DNA from: an uncultured Oscillospiraceae bacterium
GTDB lineage: Bacteria; Bacillota; Clostridia; Oscillospirales; Oscillospiraceae
Direction: 5' to 3'
Assembly: GCA_934636305.1 (NCBI GenBank)
Contig: CAKUAM010000053.1
Coordinates: 1 to 13,332 of the forward strand
Length of the DNA stretch: 13,332 nt
The stretch's first letter is position 1. Each line of letters opens with the position of its first letter. The position numbers and the translations under genes were made by a program. A model generated the notes under the pieces. That model was not told the origin of the DNA, ran no database searches, and was given only the letters and a program-made list of their open reading frames with translations. Shown here one piece after another: positions 1 through 7,329 of the stretch.

Positions 1-73
1 CGACGCCGCTGCCGGTCCGGCGCAGCTCGGGGTCACGAGTCAGTCGGCCCATGAGAACGATGTGGTTCAGCAT
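1..73 (-). CDS. ssb: Single-stranded DNA-binding protein, N-terminal fragment (cut by window edge)
   Basis: Only the first 24 codons are inside the window; the rest lies beyond position 1. The visible peptide, MLNHIVLMGRLTRDPELRRT followed by GSGV, is the classic beginning of bacterial SSB, the OB-fold tetramer that coats single-stranded DNA in replication, recombination and repair. The start ATG (73-71) follows an AAGGAGG Shine-Dalgarno at 81-87, and that site shares bases with the TAA stop of rpsF (TAAGGAGG). Only 12 bases separate the two genes, so they are almost certainly co-transcribed and probably translationally coupled. The usual Firmicutes order is rpsF-ssb-rpsR, so rpsR is expected just outside the window. 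The family call is strong despite the short fragment because sequence and context agree. Confidence 0.93.
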   Translation of the reverse strand, partial: MLNHIVLMGRLTRDPELRRTGSGV

Positions 74-85
74 GTGGAAGCCTCC

Positions 86-379
86 TTACTCAACAGCGAC
101 GATGATGGAACGCAGAATGCCGTCCGTGATCTTAAAGACACGGTCAAGCTCTGCGGGCATTTCGGGCGTCACTTCACAGGTCATGTAGACGTAGTAACCC
201 TCAACCAGATCATTGATCGGGTATGCAAGACGACGCTTGCCCCACTCGTCAACACTGGTCACGGTGCCGTGATCTGCCACGATACCCTTGAATTTTTCCA
301 CGAGAGCCGCGATACCTTCTTCGCCCTGCGCGGGATCGATGATATAGAGGACCTCATACTTTGCGGAAAGCTTTGCCAT
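86..379 (-). CDS. rpsF: 30S ribosomal protein S6
   Basis: A 97-residue protein of normal S6 length. It opens with MAKLSAKYEVLYIIDP and contains the family-typical stretches DEWGKRRLAYPINDLVEGYY (about residues 44-63) and a C-terminal LDRVFKITDGILRSIIV segment. S6 binds with S18 to the central domain of 16S rRNA on the platform of the small subunit. The start is fixed by an AAGGAGGTG Shine-Dalgarno 7 bases upstream of the ATG (395-387). It is the first gene of the rpsF-ssb transcript, with a near-consensus promoter at 458-486 and a folded leader of about 70 nt that is a candidate site for S6:S18 autoregulation. Its TAA stop overlaps the ssb ribosome binding site. Confidence 0.97.
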   Translation of the reverse strand: MAKLSAKYEVLYIIDPAQGEEGIAALVEKFKGIVADHGTVTSVDEWGKRRLAYPINDLVEGYYVYMTCEVTPEMPAELDRVFKITDGILRSIIVAVE

Positions 380-400
380 TTTGTTGCACCTCCTTCTGGA

Positions 401-452
401 CTTATGGCCGCAGATCTCGCCTGCGGCAAGGATAGTCTGCGTTTCACAGACT
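401..452 (-). promoter_or_regulatory. Structured rpsF mRNA leader (two hairpins)
   Basis: Between the predicted transcription start (about 450) and the rpsF Shine-Dalgarno, the minus-strand transcript can form two consecutive hairpins. The first is AGTCTGTG/CGCAGACT with an AAA loop (452-434, 8 bp including one wobble). The second is GCCGCAG/CTGCGGC with a 7-nt loop (427-407), extended below a three-base CAT bulge by CTT/AAG (430-428 with 403-401). rpsF leaders in several bacterial phyla carry an RNA that mimics the 16S site of the S6:S18 complex, with an unpaired CCG as a key element. A CCG occurs at 426-424, but in this fold it is paired, so the match to that motif is not certain. The hairpins are seen; the autoregulatory role is inferred. 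Confidence 0.45.
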
Positions 453-457
453 AAAAC

Positions 458-486
458 ATTATAGCCGGGGAATATAAAAAAGTCAA
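458..486 (-). promoter_or_regulatory. Sigma-A promoter of rpsF-ssb
   Basis: On the minus strand, TTGACT (486-481) and TATAAT (463-458) are separated by exactly 17 bases, close to a perfect housekeeping promoter. The DNA just upstream of the -35 (about 490-525) is rich in T and A runs and may act as an UP element, as expected for a ribosomal protein operon. Transcription should start near 450. Confidence 0.85.
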
Positions 487-580
487 CTGAAAATCCTGAA
501 AAAACACAGAAAAACGAGGAATTTTCCTGGCTGACAGACTGCTTCAGACCGTGAAGGACCCAGAACGCGGGTGTGTCCCT
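487..580. other. hup/rpsF intergenic stretch without a gene
   Basis: This is the part of the 241-base hup-rpsF gap lying between the terminator and the rpsF promoter. It has no credible coding frame. It contains A/T-rich runs close to the promoter (about 490-525) and a short inverted repeat, AGGAA-TT-TTCCT (517-528), to which I assign no role. Confidence 0.6.
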
Positions 581-611
581 ATAAAAACAGGACAGCCAGC
601 TGGCTGCCCTG
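581..611 (-). terminator. Rho-independent terminator after hup
   Basis: The minus strand reads CAGGGCAGCCAG/CTGGCTGTCCTG (611-588), a 12-bp self-complementary stem with one G-U wobble that pairs only in the minus-strand RNA. It is followed directly by TTTTTAT (587-581). It starts 9 bases after the hup stop codon, and so ends the long recJ-to-hup transcript and insulates it from the rpsF promoter downstream. Confidence 0.9.
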
Positions 612-620
612 AGAGTATAT

Positions 621-896
621 TTACTTTGCGGTCTTTTCCTTCAGGGCCTTGCCAGCCTTGAACACGGGAATGGTGGTTGCCGGGATCTCAATGGTTTCCT
701 TGGTCTTGGGATTGCGGCCCATGCGTGCCTCGCGCTTCTTGGTTTCAAAGCCGCCGAAGCCGACCAGCTGAACCTTGTCGCCCTGGCTCAGAGCCTCTGC
801 GATGGTATCAAACGTTGTGGTGACAGCCTTTTCTGCGTCCTTCTTGGACATGCCGCATTTCTTGGCAACCTCTGCAATGAGTTCGGTCTTATTCAT
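621..896 (-). CDS. hup: HU family DNA-binding protein
   Basis: A 91-residue protein of standard HU length. It opens with MNKTELIAEVAKKCGMSKKD, has the core LVGFGGFETKKREAR (about 44-58), the DNA-binding arm signature GRNPKTKETIEIPA (60-73) with the intercalating proline at residue 63, and the closing FKAGKALKE. HU is a dimeric nucleoid protein that bends and compacts DNA. One small departure is KTKE where many HU proteins have the turn xTGE. The ATG at 896 follows a GAGGA-type Shine-Dalgarno. It is the last gene of the long minus-strand run, 32 bases after mazG, and is followed at once by a strong terminator. In many Firmicutes hup is followed by the S4-domain gene yabO/rqcP; here it is not. 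Confidence 0.97.
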   Translation of the reverse strand: MNKTELIAEVAKKCGMSKKDAEKAVTTTFDTIAEALSQGDKVQLVGFGGFETKKREARMGRNPKTKETIEIPATTIPVFKAGKALKEKTAK

Positions 897-928
897 GTGT
901 AGTTCCTCTTTTCAGTCGTAATATGAAT

Positions 929-1705
929 TTATTGTTCACCGCCAGTCGGCTTTTGCGCGTTCCATCTGGCGAGCAGCTGCTGCCGGGACAGCGTCCCAAG
1001 CGGCTGACCGTCGGACGCGGCGGCGTTCTCCATAGCGGTAAAGCGTGTGATAAATTTCTCGCAGGCGTTGTGCAGCGCCTGCTCGGGATCCTTGTCCAGC
1101 ATGGCCGCAGCATTCACGGCGGCAAAAAGCATGTCGCCAAGCTCCTCGTCTACGTTTGTGCCGGTGTCGATGGCCGCCCGGAGCTCTGCAGTTTCCTCTG
1201 CTAGTTTATCCACTGCGTCCACGGCAGATTCCCAGCAGAAGCCTGTTTTGGCGGCTTTTTTCTGGATTTTTTCTGCGCGCCACATGGCAGGCAGCGAACG
1301 TGCCACGCCGTCAAGCGTTTCGGATGTAGTTTTCTGGCCCTTTTCCTGCTGCTTGAGCGCATCCCAGCTGGCAGCCTCGCCGCCGAACAGGAACGGGTGA
1401 CGGAAAACCAGCTTTTTGCACTCGGCATCGGCAATGTCGTCAATAGTCATGCGGCCGCGATCCGCCTCGATATCTGCGTGGAACAGCACCTGCAGCAAGA
1501 CGTCGCCCAGCTCCTCGCGGATCATATCCGCGTCGTCACGGTCGAGCGCCTCACAGGCCTCGTAGGTTTCCTCGAGGAAATTGCGGCGGATGGACAGATG
1601 CGTCTGGGCTCTGTCCCATGGGCAGCCGCCCGGGGCGCGCAGCGCATGCACGAGCCGGATCAGATCGCGCAGATCGTAACGCGGTTTGCTAGTAAAATCT
1701 ATCAT
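929..1705 (-). CDS. mazG: Nucleoside triphosphate pyrophosphohydrolase MazG
   Basis: A 258-residue protein with the tandem all-alpha layout of full-length MazG. The N-terminal domain carries the metal-binding motif EExxE...ExxD (E45, E46, E49 and E64, E65, D68), preceded by the family stretch GGCPWDRAQTHLSIR (26-40) and followed by KLVFRHPFLF (98-107). A second copy sits at E170, E171, E174 and E187, E188, D191. MazG removes pyrophosphate from (d)NTPs, clearing non-canonical nucleotides, and in E. coli affects ppGpp levels. I start it at the ATG at 1705, giving MIDFTSKPRYDLRDL. The frame stays open upstream to 1831, but that part runs into the flippase gene and looks non-protein-like. The Shine-Dalgarno is weak (GAAAGAGAG). 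It sits 28 bases after the flippase gene, matching the yabM-yabN neighbourhood of Bacillus. Confidence 0.95.
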   Translation of the reverse strand: MIDFTSKPRYDLRDLIRLVHALRAPGGCPWDRAQTHLSIRRNFLEETYEACEALDRDDADMIREELGDVLLQVLFHADIEADRGRMTIDDIADAECKKLVFRHPFLFGGEAASWDALKQQEKGQKTTSETLDGVARSLPAMWRAEKIQKKAAKTGFCWESAVDAVDKLAEETAELRAAIDTGTNVDEELGDMLFAAVNAAAMLDKDPEQALHNACEKFITRFTAMENAAASDGQPLGTLSRQQLLARWNAQKPTGGEQ

Positions 1706-1733
1706 ATTTTGCTCTCTTTCGCAAGTAGAAAAT

Positions 1734-3350
1734 TCACATTCTGTGCTTGGCATGCAGGATTTTTGCAATTTTTTCACCCTTGGGGAAAAGCATGCAGTCC
1801 TCGTAGGTGACGCAGCGCAGTGCGATGACAAAAATCACATACACAATCACAGCCACAACCAGCGAACTGAGGCAGACAATGGTGTTTGAGCTTGTCATGC
1901 GGGAGAGCAGCGCCGCGGTCGCCCACGTCAAAGCGCCCATGCCGACGGCTGCACCAAAGGGCCGCACCATGTTGCGCAGAATGGCGGGGCGGGTGGTGAC
2001 GCGTTTGCGCATGGCAATGACGTCCAAAGCAGTGATGGTTGCGTAGCAGATGACGGTGCCGATGGCGGCGCCGATAATGTTGAGAGAGGGAATCGCAACG
2101 AGAATATAGTTGACGATGACCTTTACAACGCCGCCGATGAGCATGTTAATGACCGGCGTTGTAACATCCCCGTGCGCCTGCATGATGGAATTAAAGAGCA
2201 GAACCGTGCTGTTGAAGATAACGGCAATGCCGAGATAGATCAGGATAGGCGTTGCGGTGGCAATGCTTGCTGCTCCGTAATTGCGGGCCAGCAGGCGGAT
2301 GATCGGCTCTGCCAGCACGGCAAGACCCACGGCGCACGGCATGGTGATAATTGCCATGGTGCGCACGGCGGATTCCTCCGTGTGGCGCGCACCGACAAGA
2401 TTTTTTGTCGTAAGTGCGGCTGTGACGGTGGGGATGACAGAGATGGTGATGGGGGTGACGAGTGAACAGGGAAGATTAAAGATCGTCTGACAATAATTAT
2501 AGATGCCCTTGGCAGTGTCCGCGGCGTCCGAGGACCATGCCAGCGCACCGGTCAGACGGCGCATGTAAATCATGGTGTCAACGAGATTGATGATCTGCAG
2601 ACCGGCAGAGCCGAGCGTAATGGGGATGGCGATGGCCAGCAGCTCCTTCATGGTCGCGCGGGTGGATTTGGCTTCGCCGCCGCCCTGCTGCAGAACCTGA
2701 TTGGACTTGCCGAACTGGATGCGCAGATACACAACCGCGACGATGCAGCCGATGGTAACGCCGAAGATGCCGCCGGCTGCCGCGTAGATCAGGCTGCCGG
2801 TTTTGCGCAGCATCAGATATGCGCCGGCCAGACCGAACACCACACGCACGACAGCCTCATAAATCTGGCTGACGGATGTCGGCGTCATGTTGCTCTGGCC
2901 CTGGAAGAAGCCGCGGTGCGCAGAGACAACGCAGATGAGCAGCACGCACGGCGAGAGCGCCGCAATAGCGGCCCAGGAATTTTCATTGGTTGTGACCATG
3001 ACGGACAGCTGCCGGCAGAACACAAGCATAATAAGCGTGCCGACAATGCCGATGGACAGAAAGACCTTCATGGAGGTCGAATAGATCTTGCGGATCTGCG
3101 CGTAATTATCCAGCGCCTGCGCCTGTGAGATCATCCGGCTGACAGCCACGGGAAGGCCTGTTGTAGAGATCATCAGCAGGACGTTATAGACGTCGTACGC
3201 GGTATTGAAGTAGCCGAAGCCCCGTTCCTGCAGGATGTTCTGCAGCGGGACCTTGTAAATAAAGCCAAGCAGCTTGACAATGATCGTTGCAAATGTCAAA
3301 ACTGCAACGCCCTGCAGAAAGCTTTGCTTTTTCTGGGATTTTTCGTTCAT
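1734..3350 (-). CDS. SpoVB/YabM-like MOP-superfamily flippase (polysaccharide biosynthesis protein)
   Basis: A 538-residue, highly hydrophobic protein with roughly fourteen predicted membrane helices starting near residue 14, and short basic or polar ends. The N-terminal part (GVAVLTFATIIVKLLGFIYK, then an NAYDVYN-like FNTAYDVYNVLLMISTTGLP) and the central LAIAIPITLGSAGLQIINLVD are typical of the SpoVB/YabM branch of the MVIN/MurJ-like MOP superfamily, which flips lipid-linked cell-envelope precursors across the membrane. Its place directly before mazG and hup matches the yabM locus rather than the sporulation gene spoVB, but the two paralogues cannot be told apart safely here. Its ATG overlaps the TGA of the preceding amidohydrolase (ATGA, 3350-3347), so translation is probably coupled. 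The exact substrate is unknown. Confidence 0.9.
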   Translation of the reverse strand: MNEKSQKKQSFLQGVAVLTFATIIVKLLGFIYKVPLQNILQERGFGYFNTAYDVYNVLLMISTTGLPVAVSRMISQAQALDNYAQIRKIYSTSMKVFLSIGIVGTLIMLVFCRQLSVMVTTNENSWAAIAALSPCVLLICVVSAHRGFFQGQSNMTPTSVSQIYEAVVRVVFGLAGAYLMLRKTGSLIYAAAGGIFGVTIGCIVAVVYLRIQFGKSNQVLQQGGGEAKSTRATMKELLAIAIPITLGSAGLQIINLVDTMIYMRRLTGALAWSSDAADTAKGIYNYCQTIFNLPCSLVTPITISVIPTVTAALTTKNLVGARHTEESAVRTMAIITMPCAVGLAVLAEPIIRLLARNYGAASIATATPILIYLGIAVIFNSTVLLFNSIMQAHGDVTTPVINMLIGGVVKVIVNYILVAIPSLNIIGAAIGTVICYATITALDVIAMRKRVTTRPAILRNMVRPFGAAVGMGALTWATAALLSRMTSSNTIVCLSSLVVAVIVYVIFVIALRCVTYEDCMLFPKGEKIAKILHAKHRM

Positions 3351-4678
3351 GCTGGGTCAGCCTCCGTCTGGTCTGAGAAAGTTTTTGGGATGGCGTAGTC
3401 GTGCAGCTCGCGCAGCGCGGCGGCTACATCAATGGTCGGGTATTTGCCCGCAAAATACAAAATCCTGCCGCGCACCATGGTCATGACCACATCCCGGCCG
3501 GAGGCAGCATAGACAAGGTTCGACAGCACATTGTGGCAGGGGATGAGCTGCGGCTGGTTGAAATCAATCAGAATGAGATCCGCGTCCATACCGAGCTCAA
3601 TAACGCCGCATTCGGCGCTGCGGCCCTGCGCGCGTGCGCCGCAGACGGTCGCCATCATCAAAACGGCCTCCACCGGCAGCGCCTTCACGTCGCCGGTTCT
3701 GGCCTTTGCCATGAGCGCGGCGGCCTTCATCTGCTCGAACAGATCGAGATTGTTGCTGGAGGCAACAGAGTCTGTGCCGAGACAGACGTTCATGCCGGCG
3801 CGTACCATGCCCAGCACGTCGGCGCAGCCGGCGGCCAGCTTCAGGCTGCTCACCGGGCAGTGCACGGCCGAGACATGGTGTCTGGCCAGAAGCTGCATAT
3901 CGTCTGCGCTGATGTGCACGCAGTGCGCGGCGGTCGTCGGGACATCGAACAGGTGATGGCAGCTGAGCACCTGTGCAGGCGTCAGCCCATAGCGCTCCAC
4001 GCAGTCCTCCTGCTCCTGCTTTGTTTCCGCCAGATGCAGCTGCAGCTGCAGGCCGTTGGAGAGCGCGTACTCCGCCATGGCGTCCCAGAGCCGGTAGCCG
4101 GAGGTATACTCCGCGTGGATGGAGGCGTCAATTTTGATGCGGCCATGGTCGTAGTTGTGCCATTTTTCAGTCAGGCGCACAAGCTCCTGACAGGCAGGAT
4201 CGGTATCGAAGCAAAATTCCTCGTCCGCGCCGAAGTGGACAATGCCGCGGGACAGATTGGCCTTGATGCCGGTATCAGCAATGACCTGGCAGACCTCATC
4301 GCCGAACTGGTACATGTCAGACACGCTGGTTGTGCCGAAGCGCAGCGCCTCAGCGACGGCAAGCGTCGCGGCGGCTTTGGCCGCGCGGCCATCCATCTGC
4401 TCCTCGCGCGGGAAAATGCGGTATTTGAGCCAGTCGTGCAGCGAAAGATCATCGGCATAGCCGCGCATCAGATACATCGGCAGATGGGTATGACAGTTGA
4501 TAAGCCCAGGCATGAGCACCATGCCGGTGCCGTCGACGGTCTGCCTGGCGTCCTCCTCCGGCGGCTTTTTGGCCATGTAGGAGACTTTTCCGTCAGTCAC
4601 GCCGACAAAGGCGTCCTGCCAGAGCGTCATCTGCTCGTTCATGGTCACGACATTGACGTGGGAAAACAGCGTATCCAT
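3347..4678 (-). CDS. MtaD/SsnA-type amidohydrolase, probable 5'-methylthioadenosine/S-adenosylhomocysteine deaminase
   Basis: A 443-residue metal-dependent hydrolase of the MtaD family. Ligands are visible in order: NCHTHLP (H63, H65), LHLAE (H215 with E218), TAAHCVH (H252) and GTDSVASSNN (D303), all at the spacing expected for an adenosine/cytosine-deaminase-type TIM barrel, together with the family stretches MPGLINCHTHLPMYLMRGYA and VHCPVSSLKLAAG. The family hydrolytically deaminates MTA, SAH or adenosine-like nucleosides. The substrate is not settled by sequence, since chlorohydrolase-like and guanine-deaminase-like members share these motifs. The ATG at 4678 has an AAGGAGG site that begins inside the TAA stop of hemZ (4692-4685), and its own TGA overlaps the flippase start, so it is wired into the operon at both ends. 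This gene bridges two otherwise well-known Firmicutes gene clusters. Confidence 0.9.
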   Translation of the reverse strand: MDTLFSHVNVVTMNEQMTLWQDAFVGVTDGKVSYMAKKPPEEDARQTVDGTGMVLMPGLINCHTHLPMYLMRGYADDLSLHDWLKYRIFPREEQMDGRAAKAAATLAVAEALRFGTTSVSDMYQFGDEVCQVIADTGIKANLSRGIVHFGADEEFCFDTDPACQELVRLTEKWHNYDHGRIKIDASIHAEYTSGYRLWDAMAEYALSNGLQLQLHLAETKQEQEDCVERYGLTPAQVLSCHHLFDVPTTAAHCVHISADDMQLLARHHVSAVHCPVSSLKLAAGCADVLGMVRAGMNVCLGTDSVASSNNLDLFEQMKAAALMAKARTGDVKALPVEAVLMMATVCGARAQGRSAECGVIELGMDADLILIDFNQPQLIPCHNVLSNLVYAASGRDVVMTMVRGRILYFAGKYPTIDVAAALRELHDYAIPKTFSDQTEADPA

Positions 4679-4689
4679 GGAAGCCCTCC

Positions 4690-6159
4690 TTACGGGTTCT
4701 GGCTGCGGATCTCGCGCAGGATGTCAAAAATTTCGTCCTTCTGGCGCAGAATCGTGTCGATGCGCGCAATATAATCCTGCGGGATTTTAGGGTTATGGTA
4801 GCGGGCAAGCCTTTCCTCGGGAAGATTGATTTTGTTCATGCCCCCGCCGCCGAGAGAGAGGATGGTGTGCAGCTCCTCCATCATGTATATGTTGTAAAGT
4901 CCGGTGTAGCCCGGCTTGCACCAGCCGGTATTTTCAAAGCTGCCGGACATATACTTCTGCCGGTAGAGATAATAGGGGTCATAGCCGGCTGCGCGCAGCA
5001 GCTGCTCGGCGTCTGTAAGCATGGCGGCGACTGCCTGCTGCGGCGGCAGCTCTGCACAGGTGCCGAAAAGTGCCGCCCCCTTTTTAAGAGCCAGCGTGTG
5101 TACCGTGATGTTGCTGGGGCCGAGCGCGAGCACCTGCCGGATGGAATCTGCAAAGCCTGCCTCAGTATCGGCAGGCAGACCGGCAATCAGATCCATGTTG
5201 ATATCGTCAAAGCCGGCCCAGACAGCCTGCTCAAAGGCCGTAATGGTCTGCTTTGCGGTGTGCCTGCGGCCCACAGCGGCAAGCACCTGATCGGACATGG
5301 TCTGCGGATTGATGGAGATGCGCGTGGCGCCGCCCTCCTTGATGACGCGCAGCTTCCGCTCGTCAAGCGTATCCGGGCGCCCGCCCTCCACCGTGAACTC
5401 CAGGCAGCGGGAAAGATCAAAGCTGTCCGCGATTGCAGCGAGCAGCTGCTGCATCTGCTCGCTCGAGAGAGTGGTGGGCGTTCCGCCGCCCATGTAGAGC
5501 GTGCGGATGTGGAAGCCGGAATCCTTCAAAAGCCTGCCGGTGTGGCGGATCTCCTGCAGCAGGCACGTCAGATACTCTGGCAGATACTCTCCGAAGCGCT
5601 CAATGGACTGGCTCACGAACGAGCAGTACGCGCAGCGCGTCGGGCAGAACGGGATCCCAATATACACGGAAAGATCGTCCGGTGTCAAGAGGTTTGCTGC
5701 CTCAACGGTATGCCGGGAAGCGTCGACGCAGAGCTTTGATCGCGTCGGCGAGACAAAATAGACCTCGCGCAGCAGCCGCTCGGCGTCCTTTTCTGTGCCG
5801 CCGGAGAGCAGACACCGGGTGGAAAGCTTGGTTGGCCGCACGCCGGAAAGCGCGCCCCACGGGGGAGCTGCGTCCAGCACCTGAATGGCAGCCAGATAGT
5901 AGCTCCGCTGCAGGATGCGGCGTGTGGCGCGCACGTCCGCCTGCGTCAGAAGGACGCGGTTGGAGCCATAGCCGGTTTTGCCGTGATAGGTGACCTTCGC
6001 GGTGGCGGTCAGATATTTTTTGCCCCGGCTCAAGGAGGAGACGGTTCCATCGCCGGTAAACGGCCCGGTGCAGAACTCACTTGGCTCCTGCGCGAACAGC
6101 TGCAGCTGCAGCTGTTCGACCGGGTAGCGTTCGGTGTGGTTTTTGAGATACAGTTTCAT
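4690..6159 (-). CDS. hemZ: HemZ-type radical SAM protein (coproporphyrinogen dehydrogenase-like)
   Basis: A 489-residue protein. The N-terminal part of about 160 residues is HemZ-specific, and the radical SAM core begins near IGIPFCPTRCAYCSF (168-181) with the [4Fe-4S] cysteines C172, C176 and C179. The SAM-binding glycine motif LYMGGGTPTTLSSEQ lies at 221-235, followed by VEGGRPDTL and later INMDLIAGLPADT. The C-terminal YRQKYMSGSFENTGWCKPGY stretch is characteristic of HemZ and absent from plain HemW. HemZ is annotated as an oxygen-independent coproporphyrinogen oxidase-like enzyme, but its reaction is less secure than that of HemN. No other haem gene is nearby, so a role in haem synthesis here is not demonstrated. 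Its ATG overlaps the MBL-hydrolase stop (ATGA, 6159-6156). The dtd-MBL-hemZ order is widespread in Clostridia. Confidence 0.93.
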   Translation of the reverse strand: MKLYLKNHTERYPVEQLQLQLFAQEPSEFCTGPFTGDGTVSSLSRGKKYLTATAKVTYHGKTGYGSNRVLLTQADVRATRRILQRSYYLAAIQVLDAAPPWGALSGVRPTKLSTRCLLSGGTEKDAERLLREVYFVSPTRSKLCVDASRHTVEAANLLTPDDLSVYIGIPFCPTRCAYCSFVSQSIERFGEYLPEYLTCLLQEIRHTGRLLKDSGFHIRTLYMGGGTPTTLSSEQMQQLLAAIADSFDLSRCLEFTVEGGRPDTLDERKLRVIKEGGATRISINPQTMSDQVLAAVGRRHTAKQTITAFEQAVWAGFDDINMDLIAGLPADTEAGFADSIRQVLALGPSNITVHTLALKKGAALFGTCAELPPQQAVAAMLTDAEQLLRAAGYDPYYLYRQKYMSGSFENTGWCKPGYTGLYNIYMMEELHTILSLGGGGMNKINLPEERLARYHNPKIPQDYIARIDTILRQKDEIFDILREIRSQNP

Positions 6160-6758
6160 GAGCGCAGCGCCTCCCGGATGCCGGGATTTGTCCGCAGCTC
6201 GTCTGCAATTGTGCTGCCGGGGCCATGGCCGGGCAGCACCTGTGTCTCGGGTGGGAGCGCGGCCAGGCGCCGCAGCGACTGCAGCATCTGCGCGCCGCTG
6301 CCGCCGGGGAAGTCCGTCCGCCCATAGGAGCCGGCAAAGAGCGTATCACCGGAAAAGAGCACGTCGCCGCGCAGCAGGCACACCGAGCCCGGCGTGTGGC
6401 CGGGCGTCTCCAGCACGCGGAAGGAGAGGCCGGCAGCCGTGACGGTATCGCCGTCCCGGAAGGTGTCCGTATAGACGAGAAGCCCGTTTGCCATGCCGGA
6501 CGGGTCGTCCTTGTCTCCTTCGCCGACCCAGACCGGCGCTCCGGTCGCCTCGTGCAGCGCCCGGAGCGCGCCAATGTGGTCAAAATGTGCGTGCGTCAGC
6601 AAAATCGCCGCCAGCTGCAGACCGTGTGTCTCCAGCGCGTCCAGAAGCGTCCGGACGTGGTCAGCCGGATCGATAATGACCGCATCTGTCCGGGACGGGT
6701 CCCAGACCAGATAGCAGTTTGTGGCCAGCGGGCCGAGCGGAAACGTCAGAATGTTCAT
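6156..6758 (-). CDS. MBL-fold metallo-hydrolase, glyoxalase II-like
   Basis: A 200-residue compact metallo-beta-lactamase-fold protein with a complete dinuclear metal site: THAHFDH (H56, H58, D60, H61), PGHTPGS (H121), FSGDTLF (D138) and PGHGPGST (H178). The stretch FAGSYGRTDFPGG (141-153) is typical of the short GloB-like/YqgX group, which hydrolyses thioesters such as S-lactoylglutathione or related adducts. It lacks the C-terminal glutathione-binding domain of true glyoxalase II, so the natural thiol substrate is unknown. The ATG at 6758 uses an AGGAG site that starts inside the dtd stop (TAAGGAG, 6770-6764), and its TGA overlaps the hemZ start. There is no signal peptide, so it is cytoplasmic. 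Its physiological link to Dtd and HemZ rests on gene order only. Confidence 0.92.
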   Translation of the reverse strand: MNILTFPLGPLATNCYLVWDPSRTDAVIIDPADHVRTLLDALETHGLQLAAILLTHAHFDHIGALRALHEATGAPVWVGEGDKDDPSGMANGLLVYTDTFRDGDTVTAAGLSFRVLETPGHTPGSVCLLRGDVLFSGDTLFAGSYGRTDFPGGSGAQMLQSLRRLAALPPETQVLPGHGPGSTIADELRTNPGIREALRS

Positions 6759-6767
6759 AGCAGCTCC

Positions 6768-7217
6768 TTATTTGAGATCGTTGGTATCGACAATCAGGGT
6801 GACAGGCCCGTCGTTTTCCGACACGACCTGCATATAGGCACCAAATTCACCATGCTGCGGCGCAAAGCCGAGCCGCGTGCATTCGGCGAGAAATTGCTCA
6901 TAGAGCGGGATGGCGATATCCGGCTTGCCGGCGCCGATGAAGCTGGGGCGGCGGCCATGACTGACATCGCCGTAGAGCGTGAACTGACTGACAACCAGCA
7001 CGCTGCCGCCGACGTCGGAGAGCGAGAGGTTCATTTTGTCATTCTCGTCGCGGAATACGCGCAGGCCGAGGATCTTTTCGGCAAGCTTGCGGCAGAGCGC
7101 AGGGGTATCGTCCGGTGCAATACCGAGCAGAATCAAAAATCCCTTTCCGATTTGACCGTGGATCTGCCCGTCAATGGACACGCTGGCAGAACTGACACGG
7201 GTAACGATTGCTTTCAT
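6768..7217 (-). CDS. dtd: D-aminoacyl-tRNA deacylase
   Basis: A 149-residue protein of standard Dtd length. It begins MKAIVTRVSSASVSIDG and carries both active-site signatures: SQFTLYGD (77-84) followed by HGRRPSF (88-94), and FGAYM...NDGPVTLIVD, with the cross-subunit Gly-cisPro pair G137-P138. Dtd is a homodimer that frees tRNAs mischarged with D-amino acids or glycine, protecting translation. The ATG at 7217 follows an AAAGGA site. It lies 112 bases after rel, the widest gap in the operon; that gap shows no convincing promoter or terminator. The neighbours rel upstream and MBL-hemZ downstream are the classic Firmicutes context. Confidence 0.97.
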   Translation of the reverse strand: MKAIVTRVSSASVSIDGQIHGQIGKGFLILLGIAPDDTPALCRKLAEKILGLRVFRDENDKMNLSLSDVGGSVLVVSQFTLYGDVSHGRRPSFIGAGKPDIAIPLYEQFLAECTRLGFAPQHGEFGAYMQVVSENDGPVTLIVDTNDLK

Positions 7218-7329
7218 AGTGGTATCCTTTCATTTTGTGGAAATGCGCCGCAGACATGCAGGCTGACTCTTTGGCGGAAAGTTTCCGGGAAGCTGTGGGC
7301 ATCGGCCCCCCTGTAAGACTCGGCGCTGC

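Noticed and set aside
1706..1831. Longer MazG starting at 1831
   Set aside because: The extra 42 residues overlap the end of the flippase gene and do not resemble MazG; homologous sequence starts at MIDFTSKPRY, encoded from 1705.
3401..4774. A 457-codon plus-strand frame opposite the MtaD-like amidohydrolase
   Set aside because: Antisense to a gene with complete catalytic motifs, no domain signature, His/Ala/Gly-rich shadow composition.
6099..6117. Short CAGCTG-type repeat in hemZ (and a similar one near 4030 in the amidohydrolase)
   Set aside because: They encode Leu-Gln runs within otherwise normal proteins; too short to suggest slippage or regulation.
6225..7316. A 363-codon plus-strand frame across the MBL hydrolase, dtd and the dtd/rel gap
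   Set aside because: Crosses two genes with full active sites on the other strand; no start signal and no protein-like features.
7218..7329. Possible small gene, promoter or terminator in the 112-base rel/dtd gap
   Set aside because: The palindrome CGGAAACTTTCCG is too short to be a terminator, no -35/-10 pair is evident, and the only open frame simply reads into dtd in the wrong phase.
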